Positions 1 to 11,010 of a DNA stretch of 51,164 nucleotides are shown piece after piece. A program made the translations under genes and the position numbers. Source of the DNA: Gnetum montanum (taxonomy: Eukaryota; Streptophyta; Gnetopsida; Gnetales; Gnetaceae). The first letter of the stretch is position 1. Each line of letters starts with the position of its first letter. The notes below the pieces were generated by a model that saw only the letters and a program-made list of their open reading frames with translations, made no database searches and had not been told where the DNA came from. The stretch is from the NCBI GenBank assembly GCA_015680685.1, contig MNCI01016169.1:138172-189335 (forward strand), read 5' to 3'.

Positions 1-460
1 GAATCTTGCTCTATTTCTAGTTTTCTATGGAACTATCTCTTTCTCTGGGGAAAATTAGAAGTAGATTCATGGAGTTGTGCTCAAATGATTTTGCAAAATT
101 TTATTTGTTATAAGTAGGTATTATAAGGACCGCATAGACTAGGCAATTGAACAAAATAGGAACTCTCAACAAATTACAGTACTTGGCAAAGTTGGCTGAA
201 TTTCTTTAAGATAATTCATTTATAGTTTACACACAATGCAATCATTTCATTTTCACAACCGCATGCTGCAACAGCACACACATATACTCGCATTAACTAC
301 TGAGTTTATTTGGAGGTATCTGGGCCTTGGTGTTGCCAAAGACCAGCAGACACCTAAATCCTGTTCGAGGACACTCGTTGGCGGTCGTGTCCCAAATGAT
401 CGCCAACAATAACACACGTGCTCAAAGTGGTTGTACTGAGGCACTTAACTAGGAGGAAAC
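1..460 (-). repeat. Left arm of large inverted repeat
   Basis: This stretch is the reverse complement of 1275-1734: base 1 pairs with 1734 and base 460 with 1275. I see only two mismatches, near positions 51 and 97. It holds an inverted copy of the dispersed element that starts at 1327 (here it ends at 408) plus 52 bp of Athila-like LTR sequence (409-460). The small ORFs in the arms are identical in both and look non-coding. The repeat may continue left of the window. Because its inner edge meets an N, an assembly fold-back is a serious alternative. Confidence 0.9.
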
Positions 461-902
461 GGTGAGAGAATCTAATCGCGATGAGCAGTCGATTCCTTGA
501 TTAGCCGTACACATTCGTCAATGCTCGTAATAAAGTCGTACTCATGCCGCGCTAATGCAGGTAATAAATAATAGGTAGGAAATAACAAATAATAAATCCT
601 ATTCCATGCACTACAAGGTTTATCCACAAAGCTCGTCTTTATTGCCGTACACAACTTACGTTCAGGTACAAAGTTGCTCGAATAAAGATCCGTTCACTTG
701 GGGACTCCTACTGTGGGCACATGGAAAATATTCTATCTCTAGAGTGATCAATCTACCAAAGTTTTCCTACTTCTAGCCTAGGATGGGAAATAAGGGGAGT
801 GTCACCTCTTATTTATAGATTTGGCGGTGGACCACGATATCGCGTACGCAACATCACAGGGGATGATACGATATCGCAGCTTGTGCATATCACGTCTCAT
901 CA
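409..902 (-). mobile_element. Truncated Athila-like LTR
   Basis: It matches the LTRs at 10217-11001 and 24733-25562 in the same orientation. Shared blocks include the caaagtgg segment near 424, the gctcgtctttattgc segment near 631, the gggcacatggaaaat block near 715 and a TATTTATA stretch near 817-824 (a TATA box on the minus strand). It ends at 901-902 with ...tcatca, the same end as the other LTRs, followed by a C-run. The other end is replaced at 408 by the dispersed element, so the LTR is truncated. Confidence 0.75.
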
Positions 903-1273
903 TACCCCCATGACTGAATGAAAACTTGTCCTCAAGTTCCTTACAATAATATCAGGAAGGTAAGGAATTATTGAGGGAAATGGAACTAATGGGATGACAT
1001 GTGAACGAATCATTATTACAAGACTTGACTTGACAAAAATGGTGTTCATGACAACAAGGGTGAACACCTTATTACAATGACATCAAGCCTTAGTTGGCAA
1101 CTAAGAAAGAAAGAAAGAGAGAAAGAAGTGTTGCTGCTGCCAATGCCACGATTGAGCCTTCCGTTGTCCATCGGTAAGCGCGCCATCAATCTTGCTCCTT
1201 GCATAGCTGCTTCCAGCATGGCTCCATTCCAAGTGTTTGCTCCAGATCCAATCCGTTGTTGTATGATCGCCAT
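903..1273 (-). mobile_element. 3' untranslated relic of Athila-like element with polypurine tract
   Basis: Immediately after the LTR end comes taccccca (minus strand TGGGGGTA), the position of a polypurine tract. It is followed by a segment matching 11002-11220 and 5353-5400, with the shared pattern gactgaatgaaaacttgtcctcaag. No pol sequence follows before the N at 1274, so the element is cut off here. A small minus-strand ORF (1273-1046) has no family match I recognise. Confidence 0.6.
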
Positions 1274-1274
1274 N
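1274..1274. other. Single-base assembly junction (N)
   Basis: One undefined base lies exactly at the inner edge of the right inverted-repeat arm. A second single N at 34881 is flanked by an exact duplication, so single Ns in this assembly appear to mark contig joins rather than ambiguous bases. Confidence 0.7.
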
Positions 1275-1734
1275 GTTTCCTCCTAGTTAAGTGCCTCAGT
1301 ACAACCACTTTGAGCACGTGTGTTATTGTTGGCGATCATTTGGGACACGACCGCCAACGAGTGTCCTCGAACAGGATTTAGGTGTCTGCTGGTCTTTGGC
1401 AACACCAAGGCCCAGATACCTCCAAATAAACTCAGTAGTTAATGCGAGTATATGTGTGTGCTGTTGCAGCATGCGGTTGTGAAAATGAAATGATTGCATT
1501 GTGTGTAAACTATAAATGAATTATCTTAAAGAAATTCAGCCAACTTTGCCAAGTACTGTAATTTGTTGAGAGTTCCTATTTTGTTCAATTGCCTAGTCTA
1601 TGCGGTCCTTATAATACCTACTTATAACAAATAAAATTGTGCAAAATCATTTGAGCACAACTCCATGAATCTACTTCTAATTTTCACCAGAGAAAGAGAT
1701 AGTTCCATAGAAAACTAGAAATAGAGCAAGATTC
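1275..1734 (+). repeat. Right arm of large inverted repeat
   Basis: Reverse complement of 1-460. It begins with 52 bp of inverted LTR sequence (1275-1326) and continues into the dispersed element from 1327. Since both the LTR/element junction and the element are duplicated together, two independent insertions cannot explain the arms; either one segment was duplicated in inverted form or the contig was joined to its own reverse complement. Confidence 0.9.
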
Positions 1735-2750
1735 GATGGAAATAGACAGAAAAGAAAGCAGATTTGTGTAGACCTCAAATATTTAAATAAGGTAAAATGA
1801 CACGAGTAAACACTTCGCAATAAAGCTACCCCAAATTCAATATCTACGAATTATTCAAACTTCCAAGGCTCAAATAAGTAGTTTCTTCAAGACAATCCTA
1901 CTATGCTACCAAAAATTGCTGCGTAAACTACCACGTATGAGACTCCATTTTGGCTAGATAATGGATGTCAACAATTGTATTCAATAGAACCTTCAAAAGG
2001 CTTAACAATTTCTGATTGAAATACCACAGAGATTTGCTTTAAAGATAAAAAGAAGTTATTCTGGTCTCATCAAAATACCAAATATTTTCTGAACCCTCTT
2101 GACTATTGAATCATTCAACGGCATGACTACAAGCAGAGGCTCTCTTACAACGATCTTAATAGTAGTTCCTATATGATGCACAATAACAAAATTTACTACT
2201 AAAATGTTCTTAAGGCTTTTAAACACAAGCGCTTCTATGGCAAAATTTTAACAGAAATTTTCTATCGGGCAACAAGAACAATAAGAGCAATCTAAAAATC
2301 TCAAAATTACTTGCCAAGGATGATACTATCTAAACCACTAGCTAAACAATTTAAACAAAACAAAAATAAAACATAACTCATAGGACCATGACAAAGAGGC
2401 TGAAATCCTTTCTTTAGCAGGTAATCTTACAAGAAATCTTTCACAATGTCTTTTACAAATGCTCTTCCCAAGAGCCAAAGTGTGTCTCCAAGTGTGAGCT
2501 CCAAGTGCTAGCTAGTAGCCTTCCCAAAGTGTGATGTATCAAGTGCCTTCTTCCCCCCCCCCCCAAAAGTATGATCTTTCCCCTTCCCTTTTGTAGGGTT
2601 CAAAGGTGGTTACATACTTAAAATATCTTTGCTAACTTCTCTCCCAAGTAAGGGAGTTACAACTTACCCATGTAGTTAGGAGATATTTCTCACCAATTTA
2701 ATTGGGAAGTTATGTAGTTAGGAAGTTTTACATAAAGTTAGGAGGAATTT
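1327..2750 (+). mobile_element. Dispersed non-coding element, copy A
   Basis: It starts TGTTGGCG and matches a second full-length copy starting at 36555 (and an inverted partial copy ending at 408). Similarity to 36555-36777 is high over 220 bp, and it resumes at about 2590-2740 against 37730-37870. It has no recognisable coding sequence. The TG start and the length (about 1.4 kb) fit a long terminal repeat or solo LTR, but I cannot fix the 3' end or a target duplication. A run of 12 C lies at 2563-2574. The first 31 bases form an imperfect hairpin. Confidence 0.65.
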
Positions 2751-4189
2751 ATGCTAACACTAATATTTGTAAATATTACAAAAATAATATTACAAATATT
2801 TTATCATTAATATTACAATTATGTTATGAGTAGTATCTTATAATAATGTTTGACAAATAATGTTTTAAAGCCTTGGAATAATTAAAAGGTAAGTCTTCCA
2901 CACTATTAGCATATGTGACATTGCCGAATTAATCATCAGACCATTTAAAATTTTATTTTTGATGAAACTGCAACTCTGATTCACCGGCATCAGTCCAAAA
3001 TATCTCTTGACACCTGTCTTAGTGTGCCTTTGTGTCTTTGTTGTCGCGTTTTGTGGACTGGTATGCGATATCGAATGCTTCGGCATCGAGCATGGTTGCT
3101 ATTTCAGATTGTAGGTTTCAGGGGTGAATGACATTTATGATTACCATTTTTCACCACCTGAAAGTTTGAAATCAGTTCCCAGTTGTGATGTTGTTTCTGT
3201 TTTCAATCTTGTTGCAGCAATTAACCTGTTTCTGTATTTTCCAAGGGTACACAACCATGAAATTCGCTGAGTTTTTTGAAAACAGTGTTGAGGTGGGTAG
3301 GGTTTGGTGGTGAAATCACTCCTCAGCTACCGACATGGACTACCGCGTAGAGCAAGAGCTCGCTGTTGTAGTGGCAGTGCTAGAGAAGAGGGTGGTTTGA
3401 AGATGAAGATGGGATTTGAACAAAACACGATTCTATTTCTGCACATGGATGAGGGTTTCAATTTTTTTTCTATGCTGCTACATCCATGGTAAAGGGGTTT
3501 TATCCTTTAGGGACTTGGCCGTGCCCATGGCAATGGTGGTTTTTTGCAATGGCCGTTTGTGCCGTGATAAGCACCGCGTGGTTGGCAGTTTTGCACTCCC
3601 GCTGCTTTGGTGAAAACGTGATTTTTTCTAGAACGCCGCGATTGAGAATAAACTGAAAGCTTATTTGCATCTCCATTGAAACCAGTGGATCATCAAGCTT
3701 ATTTGCATCTCCTTTGCCTTCGCTTGCAACTGCCCATTCTTCAGGATGACAGAGGCGTTGTTGATTTTTATTTTTATTTTCTGATTTTTGCAAGGCAGGA
3801 ATGGCCATCGAGAATTGGAGTTTCAAACATTATCTTAGGGCCAAATACAAAATTGAACTTAACAACAGGGATTTTTAATTTGGGACCTTTCCAAAAAGAA
3901 TTTTTCAGAGCACGTTCTTCACCAATGCTTTTCAAGTAAATAATATAATTCCTTATTTGCTATTATACTATCTTCCAATCTCCAATAAGGAATAATTTGG
4001 CACTTTAATTTTGTATCAAGGAGGCCTCAACATCATTTTATTTAACACCCATCAACCCATAACCTTAAAGCTACTTATTTCTAAATTTTAATAAAATATT
4101 CCAACTGTTCCATGGAGTGGCCAAATGTGCCAAAAGTTACGTGTGGTGATCCCAGTAATGATTAGCATTTGGTAGCCACAGTTGCATAG
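2751..4189. other. Unassigned AT-rich stretch
   Basis: No gene or repeat family recognised. Short ORFs at 3304-3492, 3416-3613 and 3826-3500 overlap each other and have no motif. An 18-bp segment (aagcttatttgcatctcc) occurs twice, at 3657-3674 and 3695-3712. The region is richer in CpG at 3300-3650 than its surroundings, which could hint at a decayed host gene or a younger fragment. Confidence 0.4.
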
Positions 4190-4508
4190 TTCAGGGTGTG
4201 TACGGTAAGTGGGAACGGATGCTGATGCTAGTTAATTTAGACTTAGTCATTAGTTAGAGTTAGTTAGTTTCTCAACCCTTTACCCCAATAGCATAGGAGA
4301 AAAACATTAAAAACTATAAAAATCATATACCTCGGACTTACTTAACCATACACCGTGACAACTACAAGTAAGTTTGGGAAGACAACGAATGATTAACCCC
4401 AAGTGTTCCATGGGGCGTGTAGGCATTTAGTCTACGGAGTTCGACTGGATCACGTGTGCTACGCTCATTTCTTATGGTTGAGTGTAGGGGTACCTCGCCA
4501 CTCATCAA
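4190..4508 (+). mobile_element. Athila-like LTR fragment, plus orientation
   Basis: The reverse complement of the LTR at 24733-25090 aligns along this stretch, including the blocks aatagcatagga, taaaaatcatat, acttacttaaccata, gtaagtttgggaagacaa and taggggtacctc. It ends ...cactcatca at 4508, the same LTR 3' terminus. The 5' part with the TATA box is missing and no primer-binding site is evident after 4508, so it is a truncated LTR. Confidence 0.7.
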
Positions 4509-5352
4509 CTGCGTACGACACTATGATTTCTTTAATTTTAATGGTGGCATCATCCTCCTTATTCTTTCAAAATTAGTAAAATTCCCCTAGATACCATTCA
4601 CCATTTCATGAGAGTGTTGGCCAAAGAGGAGAGGCTTGGAGTTACTCTTGAACATTAGTAGGTGCAAACTCCATGAATGGTCCAAAATTGAGTTCCAAAA
4701 TTACTGTAGACATTATGGACTTTTCCTGGATACCTTGGAGGCATTCACTTAATAGTGTGATATGTTGTCCCTACTCTTGAGCTAGTGGTGTTGTAGCTTT
4801 AGCTTGTGTGGAATGTTCAATTGCAATTATTAGCTAATGAATGTTGAAGGACTAAGCCTCTTGCTCAACTTGTAGAGTTTACTCTCTAGCTTGTTGTCTT
4901 CCTCTGGGTTTCTTGCCTCTTTGTTATGAGGGTCCTTTGGTTGCCAGTCTTTTAGGAGCCATCTACAATCATAAAGGATTCATTTAAGATTACCCAAGGA
5001 TTTGAAATAAGTTCCTAATGATTTATAATCCTTCCTCTATTTCTTAGATTCGATCAAAATTTATTGTTATTATTACTTTTTAGCCCTTATTTTGATTGCA
5101 AAGTTAGAAAAAGAAACCCTTAACTACTATATTTTCTAATATATTATGAACAAATTACTTTCTTATGAGCTCTCACAATGATTATATTCTTATTTATGTA
5201 TGTTGTAATGGTTGTTTAGGAAGAGTTTTTAAGTTTACTAACTTTTATTTAGTTAATTACTTAAAATGTGAATAATTATTATAATTCTTACCCTTCGTAT
5301 GTTTTTTTAAATGTTAGATAAATTTAGCTCAAATTTTACAAACTATGCATAG
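4509..5352. other. Unresolved stretch; possible decayed gag start on minus strand
   Basis: By position this is where the 3' LTR of the outer Athila-like element should lie, yet I cannot align it to the LTRs. On the minus strand a reading frame begins with ATG at 4962-4960 and a basic N-terminus (MAPKRLATKGPS) before stops interrupt it; a Lys/Arg-rich start is common in Ty3 gag proteins, but that is weak evidence. The remainder (4970-5340) is AT-rich with nothing recognised. Confidence 0.25.
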
Positions 5353-5399
5353 TGCTCTCCCCCACAACTAAGTTGATCGTCTTGTCATCAAGAGGTTCA

Positions 5400-7690
5400 A
5401 GAATTGTGTAAATTGGAGCTATGATGAGGAATTTACAAAGCTTGGAAGTTTGGTTACTAGAGAATTAGAAAAATGGCATGAACTCCCTATGCATCAAATA
5501 AGAAGAATAAAAAATTTTAACTCTTTGTGCATATATATAGATTTTTGCAATGGTGACATCATAGTTGCAATGTCACAGTGAATGATACATTGTAGCTATG
5601 ACATCACCATTGAAATTTCAATGTTTTGAGTGATTTTTGATGGAAAAATTAAGTGAAATAAGTAGTTTGAAAGATGTAGAAATGGTGCAAAAGGTTCTCA
5701 AGTATGGATGATGCTCAGAATATGAGAATTTAGTATTAAAAGTATATGAAAGAAGGAATCTTGGGAAAAGTTAGTTAATTAGATATATAGGAGATAGTTG
5801 GTAGGAATTACCAAAGGTATGATCACGTATGAGTATGTAGGAAAGTACGAATGATCGTTTAAGTGTTTTGCAGACATAAGATGATGTGAAATTGGTCATT
5901 CAGTCTGAAGCACAATAGTTATACAAGTGGATACTCCCCAAAGCAAGCTCTAGCCCTTAGTGCCCTTATATAACCACACCTACAAGTGTTTGTAGGTACT
6001 CAAGGAGTTGAATGTAAAACATACATGTCTTCCAAAACACAAATGTTAGTATTTCCTCTATGAGAAAGTAACACTATGTTGTAAAAGACCATTAAATTAT
6101 GATTATATATATCAATGAGGTGGGATGGGAATAGTAGAGATTGTAGAAAATGGGATGTGAGGTGTCTTACCATAGGCATAGTGAATTCTATGTATAATGT
6201 GTGGTTAAAGTAATCATTAGCCCTTCTATCCAAGATTCAAATCAAGCCCATACTACATACTAATGACATCTCATTACATTATCTCAAAACTATAACTACA
6301 AGGTTATCACTATTGCAAGAAGTATAAATACTTGACACTGAAGCTCAATGAAGTAGTTTATTAATAGCATACCTTATTTTTTTTTAAAGGAGAGTTGGCC
6401 GTTAGATAAAGGAATGCCTTCATTCATGGGTAACATGTCTTTCTAGTGACATGATAAGGCAACACTTATTTTAGACATACTTCCATTTTTTTGTTAGAAA
6501 TCAAGTAAGTAATAAAACTTAATAGTAAGATAAGACTTATAGTAGCAACCTTAGAGAATCCACAAATACCCTTGATATCACATCCTTTTCATTCCCACTT
6601 GGCTCTTTACTTTTCTATCTAAGCATAATGATCACAAGTTTATTTTAGTTTTATTATGAAAAGAATGTCATTATGTCCATGGTAATAACCTCTTATTATT
6701 GGAAATAAGTGGATGAATGATGTGGTCTCAATATATATAAAATCAGTCCTTCAATGATTTGATAACACAAGGTAAAATTTGCATTATTGGGACTACATCT
6801 TGTGTTATTCCTTTACACTTTATTAGAAAAATCAACAAAAATATGAACAAGAAATGTAGCGAAAAATCATAGAAAAATGACAAAAATGGAAAAATGTAAA
6901 AATAGTTAAAAATATATCAAAGAATAAAAAATGATTAAAAAATGAGAAACGTATAAAGAATGAAAAAGATATGAAAGAATGTAAAAATTGGCAAGGAAAC
7001 TAAGAAGGTAAAAAGTAGAAAAATTTCAAAAGAAAAACTTGTGCCTAAGTGTTAACTTAATACCCCCATGACTATCTTGAGAAGTGTATAATTAGAAGAT
7101 TGAATGGAGGGTAACCTATGTGGTGGATATGGTAGAGTCCTTGATAGAGTAAGGAAAGTCATGGTATGATTTTACTTGTTGAATATTGATGAGGATTAGT
7201 TTTTGTGGACTTGTTGGATGATAGATTTGCATGGCATTGAATTGGTATGTATCATGGATGGTGTAGCATCCCTCCCATAAGGTTTGAAACTTAGCATTTT
7301 TGCAAAACCTAACTAGGATTATAGTAGAGGAGTTTATCGCCAAGCTTGATAGACCTTATTTGACATCATGTCTACATTTGTAGTACTTTTTGTGGATTTT
7401 GTTATTCATTTGAGCTACTAATCTATTCTCATCTAAGAAATTTAGATTTATTAAGCGTTCACTTTGAGATAAGATTAAATTGAGATCAAGTGTATTAGCA
7501 ATGGAAAGGGTATGAGTTTCACTTGGATCAGTATAGTAGGTAGTTTACTATAAACTATCCAATATGGGGAATATCCTATAAAAAGTTTCCAAGTGTATCT
7601 ATATGCTCATAGAGCATCATTGAGTTTAGTGCTCCAATCCTTCCTATAATGATTAACTATTCTAGTTAATATTCTTGTGATTTCCTGGTT
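5400..7690 (-). mobile_element. Non-coding 3' region of outer element
   Basis: About 2.3 kb lie between integrase and the polypurine tract. The stretch parallels 11200-13500 of the inner element: a segment with 'cccttatataaccac' near 5960 matches one near 11740, and an A/G-rich tract at 6840-7020 matches one at 12840-12980. No ORF is convincing. A long 3' untranslated region is typical of Athila-type elements. Confidence 0.6.
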
Positions 7691-8860
7691 AGTCACTTTT
7701 GCTTGACTATTTGTTTAAGGATTATAAGGTCTAGTTAATTTATGATTAACCCCAAGTTGTTGCATTAGCTTCTTAAATGTGTCTCCTATGAAATGAGTTC
7801 TATTTTCTGATATGAGCATGTGTGTTACTTTGAATCTATTTACCACATGTTGTTGAAAGAATTTAGTAGTTGTTGTGGCTATACAATTTTTTACTGCAGC
7901 TTCTTTTGCCCACTCTATGCAATAATCAATAGTTATTATAATGTAGGACTTTCTATTTGACATTGGTGTGACGGGACCCATGAAGTTAATTCCCCAAATG
8001 TTAAAGGATTCCAATGGTTGTATCCATTATTGTGACCCTTCATTTTTGGTTGTTAATCCTCCATTTCTTTGGCATCTTTCAAAAGACTATGAAAAATTAT
8101 GCATGTCCTTGGATATGATAGGCCAAAAGTAGCTTGGCAGCATGATTTTTAGTGCTATCCTTCATCTTGCATAGTGACCACTAAATGGTCCTTCATGTGC
8201 ATCTTATAGGACTCTCTATTGACTTTCTTTTCAAATGCACCATCTTATTAACTTGTCAGCACATATCTTATAAAGGTATCCATTAATTTCCATAAATATT
8301 TTTACTCTACGAAAGAATTGTTCTTTATGTTTCTTATTCCATTCATTAAGAAGTTCTTGTTTGGTGAGATACATTATGTAATCAGTAAGCCATGACTTCT
8401 CTATTGAGTCTATGACCATTGCAATTTTTATAAATAAGCCTACATTGGGAAATTAGTTTGATATTGGTTCATCATTCTCTTGGAATTCCTAGTTGATTCT
8501 TGATAAATGATCTACTACAACATTTTCTAGTCCTTTCTTATTAATCATGGTAATGTCAAACTCTTGTAAGATAATGAGCCATATTATCACTTTAGGACAA
8601 ATTATTGGTTTATTCATTAGAAATCTAATGGCACTATGATCAATATGAACATAAATAGGATAACCAAGTATATAGTGTTTGAATTTCTCAAGTGCATACA
8701 CCACAACCATAAGCTCCTTTTTTGTGGTGGTGTAGTTGAGTTGTGCCTCAGTGATGTTTTGACTAGTGCAATGTATATAATAAGGTCTTTTCTGCTCATC
8801 CAATTGAGTTAGTACTACTCCTAAGCATCTATCATAATGTGGAAAGGCTGAGACCAATCT
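7690..8860 (-). pseudogene. RNase H and integrase of outer element (decayed)
   Basis: Reading minus strand, 8857-8489 gives the RNase H domain with the block LNYTTTKKELMVVVYALEKF and HIDHSAIRFLM. 8419-8231 gives the linker before integrase (FFRRVKIFMEINGYLYKICA). 8014-7715 gives the integrase core (FMGPVTPMSNRKSYIIITIDY, then ISENRTHF and LGVNHKLTRPYNP). The first catalytic Asp of integrase is Asn (codon 7985-7987) and the Asp of the second motif reads Glu. Stops and frameshifts separate the blocks, so no functional protein is possible. Confidence 0.85.
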
Positions 8861-8879
8861 AGAACTCTAAGGATTGGTG

Positions 8880-9900
8880 TCTTGATTAATTTCTATTTCA
8901 AGGTTTTAAATGATTTCTCACATTGCTCTATCCATAAGAATGGTACATCTTTATTATTTAATTCCATGAGTGGTTTCTTTGAAAATTTTTCAATAAATAT
9001 TCTGTAGTATCCTATATGGCTAAGAAATGATTTGACATATTTAACAGTCTATAGCCTCTAAGTGATATTTTGGATGACTCTAATCTTTTCTAGATCTACC
9101 TCTATTTCTTGGTAAGATACTTTATATCTTATAACTATACCATCTTGGGCCATTAAGTTGCTTTTATGCCAATTGAGCTTTAGATTATTTTCTACACATC
9201 ACTTTCTCTAAATGGTCCAAGACTTGTTCAAAATCTAATTCATATGGGAAGAAACCATCTATAAAGAACTCAACTCCATTACCAATTTACTTCCAAAAGA
9301 TGCTGAGTTCAAGTCTCTGAAAGGTAGCAGGTACATTACACAAGCTAAAGGACATTTTCTTGTATGAAAATATCCCTCATGGACTGGTGAATGTGGTCTT
9401 TTCTTGATCTTCTAATGCAATGTAGATTTAATTGTACTTGATATATCTATCTAGAAAGTTGTAATATTGGTGTTCTATGATGGTGTCTAGGACTTGGTCA
9501 ACCAATGATAGAGGGAAATGGTCCTTGAATGTCGTCATATTTAATAATTTAAAATCAATACAAACCCTTCATTTGTCATCTTTCTTTGGGATAATGACTA
9601 ATGCACTAATCCATTCACTATCTACTATAGGATAGATGAACCCTGCCTTCAACAATTTTTCCAACTCTTACTTGATGACTTCCTTAAGTTTTGGGTTCAA
9701 CCTTCTTTAAGGTTGGTGGCATGGTTTGATAGCTATATTTGTATAGATTAAATGTTTCCAAATGAGTGGATTAGTTTAAGTGATTTCATCATAAGACCAT
9801 GCAAATGCAGTTGGCCATTTATTCACCACTTATAGTAAATTTTCTTCTATTCTTTGTCAAGTTTGACATTTATAATTACCAATTTTTTATTGTTTAGAAA
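8880..9900 (-). pseudogene. Reverse transcriptase of outer element (decayed)
   Basis: No long ORF survives, but reading the minus strand in pieces shows RT blocks in order, parallel to the inner element at 15100-15970. The active-site motif, normally Met-Asp-Asp in a Phe/Tyr context, reads Phe-Ile-Asp-Gly-Phe (Asp codon 9257-9259, Gly codon 9254-9256), so the second catalytic Asp is lost. Confidence 0.7.
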
Positions 9901-10211
9901 AGCATATTCAAGCATATCTGATAGTGCTCTCAGTTCTAAGGATTCTTGTTTGTATTTGTCTTGTATCTCTAATTGTCCCCATCTAATATCTTCCTCCTAG
10001 TATGATTCCATGAAAGGAGGTTGTGTTTTTAATTATTCTAACTTATCATTTTCTTTAACATAGGCACTTGTGATTTTCTTTTTTGGTTCCATGCATATAT
10101 TGGATTTTATTTCTTCTTTAGTAATTAGCCATCGACTATCTTCTTGTTAAGTGGTTGTTGCATATAGCCCCTTTTGTACAAATGTCTTTTATATATCCAT
10201 TGCATATTGTG

Positions 10212-10216
10212 TCTTT
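10212..10216. repeat. Target-site duplication, left copy
   Basis: The sequence tcttt directly precedes the LTR start TGATGAG at 10217. The same five bases follow the other LTR at 20219-20223. Five base pairs is the usual Ty3/gypsy target duplication length. Confidence 0.85.
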
Positions 10217-11001
10217 TGATGAGCAATAAGGTAACCCTACGCCCAACCATACGAATCACTAAGGCATTTACGTGCGATCTAGTCAAATTCTATGGACCTA
10301 TAGTTCTCTAGTATACTAACTCTTCTAGGAAGTGAAATGGACATTGAGAATGTTCGTTGTCTTCCCAACTAAACTTGAGAGGCTCGTGGGGATGGTTTAA
10401 GTGTAATTGAGGTACATGATTTTTCTTATTTTATGTTTTAAGAGTTTAGTCATCTACAACAAGAATGAAAGGTAGAATAATTTAAGATCTAGTTCATTTA
10501 TAGTTTAACTAGCCTAACATAAGTAATTGCCCAACTTTCTTGGACACATCCTAAACACATATAGTTTGCTAGGCTACCAAACGTTAAGCATTGTTGGGTT
10601 ACCAAGTACTATATGTATGTTCAAAGTGGTCGTGCTTGTGTTCATTAACTGCCAAAAAGTAATTGCTTAACTTAAATGCATTAAAGTGCATTAAAAGAAA
10701 CATTAATCTATTCTCAGTGTTGCAAGGATTGTCAAAAGAGTTTGTTTTATTCCTGTCACACTATTGTGCGTAGGTACATCAGTGTTCGAACAAAGAACTA
10801 TACACACTTAGACTCTTTCTGCAAGCATTTAGAAAATATTCTAACTTTGGAGAAAATAAACTGCAAGAGCTTCACTACTTTGATTGAAAACTAAAAACTG
10901 ACTTCAAATCGGGAGCCTAGGTACTATATTTATAGGCTAGAGTATACCCCCTCAATGTTGGATATCCAATGTCGGAGCAAATGAACAAATGCACTTCATC
11001 G
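10217..11001 (-). repeat. 3' LTR of inner element
   Basis: It aligns along its whole length with 19394-20218. It starts tgatgagcaat and ends ttcatcg; the last base is G where the partner has A, a transition that breaks the canonical terminal dinucleotide. A TATA box on the minus strand lies at 10925-10934. It is 785 bp against 825 bp for the partner. Confidence 0.9.
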
Positions 11002-11010
11002 TACCCCCAG
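11002..11010 (-). promoter_or_regulatory. Polypurine tract of inner element
   Basis: taccccca follows the LTR edge directly; on the minus strand this reads as a G-rich purine run ending at the LTR, where plus-strand DNA synthesis starts in this class of element. The same run occurs at 903-910 and about 5356. Confidence 0.65.

Noticed and set aside
253-1482. Identical 63-residue ORFs at 444-253 and 1291-1482
   Set aside because: They are the two arms of the inverted repeat, and the third copy at 36555 does not keep a comparable protein; composition looks non-coding.
5353-5400. The C-run near 5356 as proof of a complete 3' LTR to its left
   Set aside because: Although the tract and what follows match the other elements, 4509-5352 does not align with any LTR here, so a 3' LTR could not be claimed.
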